The notes under the pieces: generated by a model | What the model saw: the letters and a program-made list of their open reading frames with translations, nothing else | Database searches by the model: none | Told to the model about the DNA's origin: nothing | Shown here: positions 9,484 to 20,200 of the stretch, piece by piece | How the letters are laid out: the number at the start of each line of letters is the position of its first letter | Numbering within the stretch: the stretch's first letter is position 1 | Origin: Suillus spraguei | Taxonomy: Eukaryota; Basidiomycota; Agaricomycetes; Boletales; Suillaceae | Assembly (NCBI GenBank): GCA_016800925.1 | Contig: JABCPU010000742.1 | Location: 1-27,834 of the forward strand | Direction of reading: 5' to 3' | DNA length: 27,834 nt | Program-made: the position numbers and the translations under genes

Positions 9484-10580
9484 AGTAACAAGGACATCAG
9501 CCCTTCATTCATGAAACATATGCTAGAGAATATAATATCCATGTCCATGGTTTGACAGAGATCGATGTGGCCTTTCTTGGTGCCTCCTTTTTGTAGGTGG
9601 ATCTAGCACCATGAGGTTTTGTTTGTCACCTTTGGAAATATGTGGCTGAAATCATGTGAAAGATTTCTATGACAATCACCATGGTACTGACATATGGCAG
9701 CTGCATGTTTTGCCGAGGAGCAAGCTCAAGTTCAGGCTGAGCTCAATGCAGTTATAGAAGACACTGAGCTAGTTTGATTCCCTATTGCAGTGCTCCGATT
9801 CAAACATCTGCGCAAAAGCCCCAACCTTCACTGACCAATATTCTCTTTCTTGCCTGCAAGCATTTATCCCTGAGGCCATGAGATGGAGGCCACCATTGCC
9901 TACGGGTAGTAGGTATCTTCTTTTGGTTTTATCTCTGATTTTTACAATATACACATTGCAACAGTAGCTCATCGAACAAACCCACAATGTGATTTGGGCA
10001 AGTGATATTCAAATAACTTATTACTTGGATATGATCTAGCACGTGAGAAAAATTATTGTATTCTAGCTGGGACCACATTGTTTGACAACCATCGGTAAGC
10101 ATCATGCTGCAAGATACAAAGGATCTAACGATTATTGTCTTATGTCTATATTCAGATGTCTACCCAGAGCCTGGCACATTCAAACCTCAGCGCTGGATTG
10201 ACCACCAACATCGCCTAAGAGGTGATTTAAAATTCTTTGCCTATGGCTTTGGTTGGTGGTGAGTACTGCATTTCAGGTACTCTTTTCAATGACATTGCTT
10301 TTAGTGTATGCCCCAGTCAACATATTGCGAACAAGTACAATTATCCTTCTACGCACATTGTCTTCCGAACTCACTTCGATCAACACAGATCAATGTTCAT
10401 CAACATGCTCCTGATCATGTGGCCTTCCAGCTCACTCTGGATCCTATGAATCTGTTGGATGACATGGGATTCATGAATGGGGTGATGCCAGACATCCTGC
10501 CATGCGCAATTGAGTTTGAGACAAGGATTCTGGAATCAGAGCTCAGGCGCATGATGCAGCAGTATCCTCAGAATGCATGA
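9484..10580 (+). pseudogene. Cytochrome P450 monooxygenase relic (C-terminal half)
   Basis: P450 landmarks occur in the right order on plus. First come SPSFMKHMLEN (about 9490) and HGLTEIDVAFLGASF with GGSST in place of the I-helix AGxDT (about 9550-9610). Then come AEEQAQVQAELNAVIEDTE (about 9710), APTFTDQYSLSCLQAF and EAMRWRPPLPTG with the ExxR motif (about 9875-9905). AGTTLFDN follows (about 10073), then DVYPEPGTFKPQRW (about 10155), LRGDLKFFAYGFG and, across a 60-bp intron, VCPSQHIA containing the heme Cys. The end reads LPCAIEFETRI. Lesions: a frame change in the I-helix, one in the AHRT block (about 9970), a missing segment between DNH and DVYPEP, heme-loop Arg-Arg changed to Trp-Cys, and a base missing after MW (about 10422). 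The N-terminal half is not recognisable. Substrate is unknown. Confidence 0.78.
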
Positions 10581-11618
10581 GAAGCTTTGATACCTGGATG
10601 GATCAGGGAAAGAATAAAGAACCAGCTGCCAACAAATTGCCAATTGTATGTATTAGTGTATCCAACTCACAATTCTACCCCTCATGCGATTTTGAACTGT
10701 GTGTCATCATCATTTATCTCATCAAACCTGATTCATATATGATGTGATAATTCGCAACAACGACTTGAACAAAAATTGAGCACTGTCACCGGCAGGCACG
10801 GCATACAGTTCTGATACATCCATCCATAGATTGCACACAGCATATGCTGGTGGTGAATGAAATTTGTTGGTAAAATGGACATATCTGCCCGCCTAACAAC
10901 TCAAAAAAAATTGCAAAATCCTCTTCATCCTATGATAGCTGATTTCTGTCCTTGTCAGATGCGAGTGGTAATAACATTGCAGGCACAGTAAACGCGACTA
11001 ATTTCTCAACAACATTTGACCACTCCCAATCTCATCAGCGGGTTGGATTGTGCTATGGAATGCTCTGTAGCACTCTGTGGTGAATTATGTTTCCCTGATG
11101 CTGATAATGATACCAAAGATATTCAGCTTGATTGTTGATGGGGTCGCCCTTAGTCTTCTTCCTCATGGTGTGGATAAACATCTCCCAGAGAGTGACATGT
11201 ACAGTAAAAACACTGGTTATACCAGTCATCGACCGCCTGATCATCATTTTAAATTTGCTCTGTAAGATGTAGTTTTCTACAACTCAGGGAGGCATGACTG
11301 CAGTCGATTGCCCGAGCGAATATTGTGTCGTGTCCGTATGGGTCTGGGGAGAACCTGGGCTAGCAAAGGGCCGCGTGTTCTTCGCATGACACACGATATG
11401 ATTTCAAATTGGTGAGAGTCTGACTGTCGGTCACCCTGCTGGAAGCCGGATGGAGTCGGGAGCCGGGCCCTGGCCGGCGGGCGAGAATCGGCAAATTCCG
11501 GGTAGCTAGTTTTTAGTAAAAAACCCATATATACTAGTACCACAGAGCACCAAGCTTACGTCTTTCCCCGCCTCCATTGTTACTGCTGTTGATATCGTTG
11601 TCGTGTAGCCCTCTAAAA
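10581..11618. other. Intergenic region upstream of the 2-oxoglutarate dehydrogenase gene
   Basis: No gene is recognised in this 1.0-kb stretch. A short minus frame at 11247-11053 has no familiar motif. A GC-rich segment lies at 11433-11500, and the A/T-rich motif CATATATACTAG (about 11526) is some 90 bases before the ATG at 11619, so it may serve as the core promoter. That role is inferred from position only. Confidence 0.5.
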
Positions 11619-14600
11619 ATGATTCCGCGTACTACAATACGTCGTTTTCCAGGCGTTTTCAGCGCTACTGGTGCTGCTCGCTTTACCCCGACAATTGTAC
11701 ACCGGACTTTAGCTACTCCCGCAGCACCACCTTCTCCGAATGACCCCTTCGCAAACGGCACTAATGCTTACTATGCAGAAGAGATGTACAGAAATTGGAA
11801 GCAAGATCCAAAGTCTGTTCATGCTTCTTGGAATGCCTATTTCTCTGGCATGGAGCATGGTCTTCCTAGTGCCAAAGCTTTCCAGCCACCTCCAGGCTTA
11901 ATCTCGCCCCCTGCGGACGGTGCACCTGCGCTATATGCTGGCGGAGGTTCCGAACTTGATGACCACCTGAAGGTGCGGCTCCTGTCCTCTGCTGTACTAC
12001 CGGGTAGCTGATCCCATGTAGGTTCAACTACTCGTACGGGCCTATCAAGTTCGTGGCCACCATGTTGCCGAACTGGATCCCCTCGGCATTCTAGATGCTG
12101 ATCTCGCAGATCTTCACCCTCCAGAACTTGAACTAAGCCGATACGGGTTTACCGAGCGTGATTTGGACAAGCAGATTGCTCTTGGACCAGGTATTCTCCC
12201 TCATTTTGCGACAGAGGACCGGAAATCAATGAGTTTGAGGGAGATCATTGCGCTTCTCAAACGGATATACTGCGAGTTATGTTTGTTTATTTACCTGACC
12301 GAAATCCTTATTTTCTCTGTAGGCGGCGCTGTGGGTATTCAGTATGTTCACATCCCAGACAAGGAGCAATGCGATTGGATCAGAGAGCGTGTCGAAATTC
12401 CAAAGCCTTGGAACTATACAGTGGAAGAGAAACGCATGATTCTTGACCGTCTTATCTGGTCAGAGTCGTTCGAGAAATTTATCGCAAGCAAGTATCCGAA
12501 CGAGAAGCGTTTCGGTCTCGAAGGCTGTGAGGCCTTGATTCCCGGAATGAAGGCGCTCATCGATCGATCCGTCGATCATGGTGTCAAGCATGTCACAATG
12601 GGCATGCCTCATCGTGGTCGTCTTAACGTTCTTGCAAATGTCATTCGCAAACCCATTGAAGCCATTCTGAACGAGTTTTTGGGTACAGATGTTGATAACC
12701 CAGCGGGCGATGTCAAATACCACTTGGGTGCAAATTATGTTCGCCCAACACCGTCTGGCAAGAAGGTCTCTTTGTCACTTGTTGCCAACCCATCACATCT
12801 TGAAGCCGAGGATCCTGTTGTTCTAGGCAAGACTTATGCCATACAGAACGTGGAGGGCGATGAGTCCACTCACAACACTGCAATGGGTGTGTTGCTGCAC
12901 GGTGATGCCGCATTCGCTGGACAGGGTATCGTCTACGAAACCATGGGCTTCCACAACTTACCCAACTATGGTACGGGTGGTACCATCCATCTCATCGTGA
13001 ACAACCAAATCGGTTTCACTACCGACCCTCGTTTCGCGCGTTCCACTCCTTACCCTTCCGACATAGCCAAGTCTATAGATGCCCCAATCTTCCATGTGAA
13101 TGGTGACAATGTTGAAGCCGTCAACTTTGTCTGTCAACTCGCGGCTGATTATCGCGCGAAGTACAAACGTGATGTTGTCATCGACATCGTTTGCTACCGT
13201 CGTTACGGCCATAATGAGACAGATCAGCCCCATTTCACTCAACCCCGGATGTACCAGGCGATTGAAAAGCAGCCGACACCACTTACTCAATACACTAAGT
13301 TCTTGGTTGGCCGTGGGACCTTTACTGAGAAAGATATAGAGGAGCATAAGAAGTGGGTCTGGGGGATGCTGGAGAAGGCAGCCGCTGCAGCAAAGGACTA
13401 CGTTCCGACCAGCAAGGAATGGTTGTCTGCATCTTGGCAGGGTTTCCCTTCGCCTCGACAATTGGCAGAAGAGACGCTGCCAACTCGTGCGACAGGTTCT
13501 GACGGAGAAATTCTCAAGCGCATTGGAAAGGCCATTTCATCATATCCTCCTGGTTTTACTCCGCATCGCAACCTTGCTCGTATCCTCAACGGCCGTGGCA
13601 AGACAGTCGAAGAAGGTCACAACATTGATTGGTCAACGGCTGAGGCCCTTGCATTTGGCTCTCTCGCACTCGAAAAGATACATGTGCGTATTTCCGGTCA
13701 AGATGTGGAGAGAGGTACATTCTCTCAGCGGCACGCTGTCATCCATGATCAGAAGAATGAACAGCAGTATATCCCTCTGAATGACCTCGGTTCAAATCAA
13801 GCTCGGTTTGTCGTATGCAACTCGTCGTTATCCGAATATGGGACTCTCGGATTCGAATTAGGTTACTCATTGGTTTCACCAAACTCTCTCACCATGTGGG
13901 AGGCGCAGTTTGGTGACTTCGCCAATAACGCCCAGTGTATCATCGATCAATTCATTGCCTCTGGCGAACGGAAATGGTTGCAACGCTCCGGCCTTGTCAT
14001 GAGCTTGCCACATGGGTACGATGGTCAAGGTCCTGAGCATTCGAGCGGAAGGATCGAACGCTTCCTCCAACTTTGCGATGACCACCCCAATGTCTTCCCT
14101 ACACCGGAGAAAGTCGAGAGGCAGCATCAAGATTGCAACATGCAAGTCGTGTATCCCACGTACGTGTGTATCTTTCTAACCTTCATGACACCACTGACCT
14201 AATAGGTTACCTCAGTACCCCCGCTAATTATGTAAGTTTTGCCATTCGGTTTCGTGAGTACCCCACTAAGTTTCTTATAGTTCCACGTTCTTCGTCGTCA
14301 AATTCACCGTGACTTCCGCAAGCCACTTATTATCTTCTTTTCAAAATCACTTCTGCGCCATCCCAATGCTCGTTCAGATCTTTCGGAGATGATCGGCGAC
14401 ACCCACTTTGAACGCTATATTCCCGATTCCCATCCTGAACACCTAGTGCCTGCTGAGGAAGTGAGACGTCATATCCTTTGTACCGGTATGTTGCACCGTT
14501 TGTTTGGTTGTCAAGCAAACCCAACATGGAATTAGGTCAAGTATACCAAACCCTCATCCAGGAGCGTGATGCCAAGGGTATCAAAGATGTGGCTATCAGC

Positions 14601-15030
14601 CGCATTGAGCAGATCTCGCCCTTCCCCTACGACCTCGTGAGTTATTTTCGTTAAGTCGCCTACAGTGTCTTACCAACGTTGACAGATCACTCCTCATCTT
14701 GACAAGTATCCTAATGCAGATATACTTTGGTGTCAGGTAAACCCTTGTGTCGACTCTTAGTATTTTAGCTAACCCGTAGTAGGAGGAGCCATTGAACAAT
14801 GGGGCGTGGACTTATGTCGGACCCCGTATTCTGACTGCCGCCAACGAGACGCAGTACCACAAAGGCAAATATCCATACTACGCAGGAAGGCAGCCGACAG
14901 GCTCTGTCGCCACAGGTAGCAAAGTGAGTAGTTGTGTCTATGTCTTTGATTGTGTACCCGCTCTAACCCACGCGAACAGGCCCAACACAAGAAAGAGATC
15001 GAGGAGTTCTTGGCTGCTGCCTTTGCTTAA
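11619..15030 (+). CDS. KGD1: 2-oxoglutarate dehydrogenase E1 component, mitochondrial (nine exons, 1001 aa)
   Basis: This ThDP enzyme decarboxylates 2-oxoglutarate and passes the succinyl group to E2 in the mitochondrial TCA cycle. Exons: 11619-11972, 12022-12271, 12323-14159, 14216-14231, 14281-14485, 14536-14636, 14686-14736, 14783-14923, 14980-15030; the total is 1002 codons with the stop, the usual family length. Residues 1-40 are Arg/Thr-rich and fit a mitochondrial presequence. [17 protein letters not shown] (44-60) is the conserved N-terminal segment. The core has [11 protein letters not shown] (295-305), [10 protein letters not shown] for ThDP/Mg binding (394-403), [11 protein letters not shown] (428-438) and HNETDQP (498-504). 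The transketolase-like half has [15 protein letters not shown], and the C-terminus holds [15 protein letters not shown]. No frame lesion is seen. Intron 2 uses a GC donor and exon 4 is only 16 nt. The ATG is preceded by AAAA; an upstream open frame to 11577 has no ATG. Confidence 0.95.
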
Positions 15031-15418
15031 TAGTGTACGATCCTGTGACAATAATATATATACATATCATAGCGGCGCACGAGCGTCGGTCCCCTTTTTA
15101 TTTGCTGGTGTACCTTGGCCATGGGAGCATACGTCGATCTCAAGTGTGTTCAAGACTGGCATATTCCTTGTGTAAACGAGTTTGCTAAGACAACATCTCA
15201 CCGAGACCGTACGTTCGTATGGGTACCGCCGGACCGGAGAGCAGCAGCACACATAACTAAACTTCTTGACACGGAAGTTCAAACATGTATGGGACTATGC
15301 TCCCATTTTGCCAACTGCTGTTCTGGTAGATAAGCCTACAGTAGTGTCTCTAGCTACGTCATGATTACCTTGAAGTACTAGTGTAAACAAGATCATTTTT
15401 GGAACCGTGGCTGTGTGC
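15031..15418. other. Intergenic region between the dehydrogenase E1 and kinesin genes
   Basis: This stretch must hold the E1 gene's 3' untranslated region and terminator and the start of the kinesin upstream region. An 11-bp inverted pair, ATGGGAGCATA (about 15121) and TATGCTCCCAT (about 15295), lies 170 bp apart. Short open frames carry no known motif. Confidence 0.5.
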
Positions 15419-15450
15419 GACAATCACGTGACAATCACGTGTGCACGCGT
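15419..15450 (+). promoter_or_regulatory. Paired CACGTG E-boxes and an ACGCGT box upstream of the kinesin gene
   Basis: ACAATCACGTG occurs twice in direct tandem (CACGTG at 15425-15430 and 15436-15441) and ACGCGT lies at 15445-15450, about 100-120 bases before the kinesin ATG. TCACGTG is a typical site for Cbf1-like bHLH factors, and ACGCGT is the MluI cell-cycle box bound by MBF in yeasts. Function here is inferred from motif and position only. Confidence 0.45.
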
Positions 15451-15545
15451 TATGGTTGACATCCTTTTCTGCACTGTTGACACCACTTCTTTCCAATCAA
15501 AGTCCTCAAGTCCTCTTCAAATTCAGGCCGCGTCTTTGAGGACAC

Positions 15546-18432
15546 ATGTCTGGCACACACAAGATTAAGATCGCAGCGCGCCTGCGGCCTCGCATCGAAC
15601 ACGAGATTGACGACCAAGGGATACAGATAACGCACGACGAAGACGGAGAGGGACCGTCGTGGATTTGCGTGCCCAACCCACGAGACGTGACGCAAGTCTT
15701 TCGCTTTCCGTGCGTGCAGTTTTGTTTTTAAAAAAATTCAGCATGTTTCAAGTATCATGTACAATGATTTCCTATTTGACTAGATTTACCAGTTGCTATG
15801 ACCAAGATTCTACACAAGAGGCGATCTTCGAGCAGGATGTGAGACCGCTCATTGATGTTGTATACAGTGGCGTCGTACGTCCTTGAATTTTCTTTCTGAA
15901 TTCCTGTTATCAATGGACATAGACCGTGACAATCTTTGCCTACGGCGTAACGTCCTCTGGCAAGACACACACCATGCAAGGAACAAAAGCATGCCCTGGA
16001 GTCATTCCAAGAGTGGTCGAGGCGCGTATACTTTCCACTGCATGTTCCGCGTTACGTGATTGCCAATGCCCTCATGACAGGCCATGTTTGAACAGAAAGC
16101 AGCGTTGCTAAGGTCCAACGTCGAGCTCGCAGTATCGTACATGGAGATATATAAAGACGAGTGTTATGACTTGCTAGTTGATCGAGAGACGGTATGATCA
16201 AATTCTACTGACCGTTTTCCAATGGAAAAGTTGCTGACTGATGTCCCGGGGTGTGCAGGCTCCAAAACTCCCAGTACGAGAGAATGATGTGGGCCAAGTC
16301 TTTGTTGCAAACTTGAGTTCCGTACCGATAGCCTCAGTTGAGGAATTCACTGCAATTTATTCGTGCGTACTCTATTCTGGTCACTTGTATCACCATGGGT
16401 GGCACCTGAGTGCACATCTGCTTACCTCTGAATGCAGCCAAGCATCAAAGCAACGCTCAGTGGGCGCAACAAACCTCAACCGTTCCTCGTCTCGTTCGCA
16501 TGCAATGTTAACGCTGGAGGTAACAATGACGGATTCTTCGGCAGAGAGATGTAAGACTCAATCGTGACTGTTCATCTTCCATAGGCAGTTGAAATATCGT
16601 GTCCTTCTAGCATTGACGGGAAAGATTAACCTTGTTGATCTTGCTGGTTCAGAGAACAACAAGCTAACTGGGAACGACCCCACACGGATGGCTGAGAGCG
16701 CAGCCATCAATAAGAGCCTGAGTGTCCTCGGGCAGGTTGTACATGCATTGAACCAGGGAGCTGTGTGTTTTTTTATCCATGTGAAGGCTCATAAACTGAC
16801 GGCATGCGCAGTCTCGAATACCATATCGCAATTCCAAGCTCACGCGCATCCTTCAAGATGCCCTCGGTGGGAACTCCGTAGGATTGCTCATTTGCAATCT
16901 TGCTCCTGGAACGAAGTTTAGGCAGGATACGCTGAACACGCTGAAGTAATTTGACGTTCATATCATTTTTAGCCTAGCTCATAACCACCTTCAGCTTCGC
17001 AGTGCGGACAAAGAACGTCGAGAACAGACCGGTGGTCAACGAGCGCGGTGCGTTTCTATTACCAAAACGTCGCATACGATTCATGAAAACGTAATGCTCT
17101 GTAGACATGCGACCACAACCCAAACCCCACTTTGCAGCAATCCTACCACCACCTCCGAAACTTGCACCCGCTGTACTCCAGCCTTTGGAAGCTGTTGCAG
17201 GTCCATCGCGTGGCCCACGTCCTAGCATTGCCCGTGTCGCACCCAGACCAAGCCTTGCTGGCGCAGGTCAAAGTCGATCTCGTGTACCACGCGCCAGTGG
17301 AATTGGGGTATTTGGTGTTCAGAAAGGACATCGCCCTTCGGGGGTGCTTGCACTTATTAACGAGACAGCAGAGACGAGCGGTAGCTTAGGCATGATGCAG
17401 CTAACAGATAAGGAAATTGATGAGCGGGTGCGCGAATGCCCCTATTTGAATTACCCCATACGTTACTGAATACAGATCCACAGATCGCAAGAGCCGTTGA
17501 GGTTGAAGTTGCACGCCGTCTTAAGGAACGCGAAGAGCTTGAACGACAGGAGAAGGAGAATATCGCATTACAGTTGAATCTTCAAAGAGAGAAGGAAAAA
17601 GAAAAGTTGAAAGAGGAGGATCAAAGACTTCCGACTGGTGTGCTTACCCCGCTTATGGCCCGGCACCGGGATCTGGATAATGAACTTCGTGCGAGGCTTG
17701 AGGAGTTGGAAGACAAGTAGTACGTCTGCTCTAGTAGCGAGGTTATGCCACAATGCTAACTGACTTACAGCGAACGCGGGACCAAAGAACTTCAGCTAGC
17801 AGATGTGCTTTCGCCTGCTTCGCGGAAAAAAACTGGACGTGCATACGTGATGCTTGCCCGCGCTCACTCCGAAAAGTACGTGTCTGCATCCCGACATATG
17901 ATATGCATCATCTAACGACGTTGATAGGGGCGATCTCCAAGTAGCGCTCGACCTATACCGCAAAGCCGAATCATATGTCCCAGATAATGTCAAGCTGAAA
18001 GAGAGGTGGATACTTTTCGTTGTTCATGTTTTCCTTTGTATGGTATCCGGGTCAAAACGATAATTCTGACGTTTTTCTTTGCTTGCCTTTTCTTGCTCCG
18101 CGTGGCGGCATGCATGGAACAGAGTTATCGAAATCGAGTGGGCGGTGAAGAATGGCGCCACATTCGTTCCTTCTCCGAAGAAGCCCAGAAAGGCAAAGAA
18201 GACGAAGGCTGGAAAATGCAATGCGATGGGCAAGAAGGTTATGAATGGAGACGAGGATAAAGAGGATATGCCGATGGATGGGATCCATCAGATGCTGGAA
18301 GGCGAGTCGAGTGGATCTGCAAACCCGCTGAAGAGGTTCAAAGTTGAGGAGGATGTTGTGCAGGCTGTGTTGGAGACCCCACAGAAGAGGGTGAAATGCG
18401 AGATCACCGTCGAGGGGGACTCGGACATTTGA
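15546..18432 (+). CDS. Kinesin motor protein, kinesin-10 (KID/KIF22)-like, 14 exons, 690 aa
   Basis: A microtubule motor ATPase, probably acting on chromosomes in mitosis if the subfamily is right. Exons: 15546-15709, 15784-15874, 15923-16021, 16081-16191, 16259-16362, 16438-16550, 16611-16762, 16812-16945, 16995-17047, 17105-17427, 17484-17719, 17771-17875, 17928-18005, 18123-18432. The N-terminal motor (about 5-341) has the P-loop GVTSSGKT (93-100), switch [11 protein letters not shown] (202-211) and switch II DLAGSE (237-242), and ends [32 protein letters not shown] and the TGN after switch II recall KIF22. A proline/arginine-rich linker (342-440), a Glu/Lys-rich coiled coil (about 449-500), a helical TPR-like segment (about 540-588) and a Lys-rich tail with possible nuclear signals follow. 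The KIF22 helix-hairpin-helix is not seen. Intron 3 needs a GC donor at 16022 to keep frame; the canonical GT at 16026 shifts it. Other junctions are clean. Confidence 0.88.
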
Positions 18433-19754
18433 ACTTTTGTTAGCTGCAACGCTGCAATGTCACATGTATGACTGTTGTGTGTAATTTATTTTCCACCTGG
18501 TGTGCGACTATTCTTCATATACAAGGTGTTTCAACTTTGTAGCTTTTGCCTTGCCACAGGGTTTCAAATTATACCAGTGCGTAAAACAGATCACGGTGTG
18601 TATTTATTTGTCTACCCCGTCATGACAGTACCCATCAGCAAGAGTCACATTCGAGTCAGTGGGTGAACCGATACCTGTACGATGATGTTCCATAAACCGT
18701 ACGAGCGTCGAGAACAGTACTAGTAGACTGGTTGAATTGTCAGCCTCTTTCATATCTAGTAAGTCGTATCAAGGCTCTATTCCAGATACCAGTGAAAGAA
18801 TCTAGATCAGGCTCCGCACTTTGAGATAAGTGCAAGTTTCACAGAATAGTAAATCTCTAACACCTCTAGATACCGCAAGGGTCGCATCAGTGAACTCGGT
18901 CTTAGTCTGAGCCTCAGCCTTGGATTGAGTAAAACGGTAGAATCCCTTGGATCATGAGCTATAAACGGGTGAAGTAAAACGTAAATCTCGGCACAACACA
19001 ATCCGCACGACGATGAAACCTCTTGGTCGAAATATGATGCAGATGACTTCTTGCGTGAAAAACACGGTCCACCTGGCACTTCTCAGGACCTTTCTAGCTA
19101 TAGTAAGGTGAGTGCTTTCATTGAACACTCTGTGCGACCATTCTAATGTGTGTAGATTCATCCCCGCTACCATAAGTGAGTAGGTTATGTCGTGTCTCGT
19201 GTCTTACCACTGGGACTTCATTCAATCGGTCGTCTTGCGTCTGTTGCCTTTGACCTTCAAGAATTGCATTCTTCTCTCGTCTCTTCTTCGATCGGTCGGT
19301 CAGTCATAAGTTTGGGCCCAAGTTCACGTTTCGCTGAAATTACGATAGTCTCAGTGAATCATTAACGTGCGCTCACTACCGATGTTAGTTTGAGGTCGCA
19401 TGCTGTCTCAATGCTGTGTTTGGGATGAACTGGATTGCTGCGTGGCCACCATTTTGTTGGAAGACGAGACTTCCGTCTCCAACCCTCTATGTCTGACCTT
19501 CAAGGTGGTGACAGTGTCTCATTTTCCTCATTTTAAAATATCTGCTGATTTCCTTCTGTGTTTCTAGAAACTTCGTGTATACTTGATGGTAAATTTCAAT
19601 TATATTGAAATGGCGATTTAAAATTATTTCAGTCTTCATCCCTTGTTGGGGCAGTTTTATTGTCTCGTAGACGTTCAGACTCGAACTTTATTGTCCATGT
19701 CGGCTGTGTTACATAATCAGGGGCTCTGTAATTTTTCAGCTCAGCCTCGTCTTA
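18433..19754. other. Intergenic region, no gene recognised
   Basis: This 1.3-kb stretch contains the kinesin 3' end and otherwise only short frames without motifs. A 9-bp hairpin, TTGGaAGACG with CGTCTCCAA, lies around 19456-19482. No transposon ends or RNA genes are evident. Confidence 0.55.
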
Positions 19755-20200
19755 AAGTAAAGCTTTAGCCTGGCCAGTTACCACACAACGGAATCAAAAT
19801 CTGTTTCTCTTGGACTAGGCAGGTTCGAAACCTGCTGAACTACAGTTTTGTTTATATCGGAGCACACTTTGACATTCATTCATAGATGGTTTCTTTAGAA
19901 GTACGCCGTAACTGGTATTAGTGGTTGCTACAACAAAATCAAAATCTGTTTCTCTTGGACTGCGATGTTCGAAACCTGCCCTTTGGGAACACACCTTGAT
20001 ATTCACTCATGGGTGGTTTCTTTAAAAGTTCACCATAACTGGTCTTAGCTAGATGGTTGCAGAATAAAAATCTGTCTCTCTTGGACTGTGTAGGTTCGAA
20101 ACCTGCCGATAACTATGCCTTTTCTATCAGAACACGCCTTGACATTCACTCATGGATGGTTTCCTTAGAGGTTCATCTTAAGTGGTCTTAGCCCCTGTGC
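19755..20200 (+). repeat. Tandem array of three diverged units of about 125-145 bp with tRNA-like T-arm/B-box
   Basis: Each unit has AAAATCTGT(T/C)TCTCTTGGACT, then a TTCGAAAC(C)TGC core, then CATTCA(T/C)TCAT(A/G)GATGG-like sequence and a GGT(A/C)TTAG junction. The T-arms are at 19819-19835, about 19973-19988 and about 20090-20106; the first folds as GCAGG-TTCGAAA-CCTGC and contains a perfect pol III B-box, GGTTCGAAACC. TTTT runs follow the first and third T-arms. An A-box-like TTAGCTAGATGGTT precedes the third unit's B-box by about 47 bases. No complete tRNA cloverleaf can be closed, because the acceptor stem is absent. It is best described as a tRNA-related, SINE-like tandem repeat. A truncated fourth junction, GGTCTTAGCCCC, ends the array. 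Confidence 0.65.

Noticed and set aside
11053..11247. Small minus-strand gene
   Set aside because: No motif, no intron signals and no plausible context; it is probably a chance frame.
12163..14202. Single long frame of 679 codons read as a complete gene
   Set aside because: It starts inside exon 2, runs through intron 2 and ends inside intron 3 of the dehydrogenase gene; it is only part of that gene.
17436..17483. N-terminal extension of a separate gene starting at 17436
   Set aside because: The stretch is the 3' part of kinesin intron 10; splicing to ATC at 17484 restores the frame.
19770..19845. A tRNA gene (a CAA anticodon loop can be drawn)
   Set aside because: An anticodon-like stem and a good T-arm exist, but no acceptor stem and no proper D-arm can be formed.
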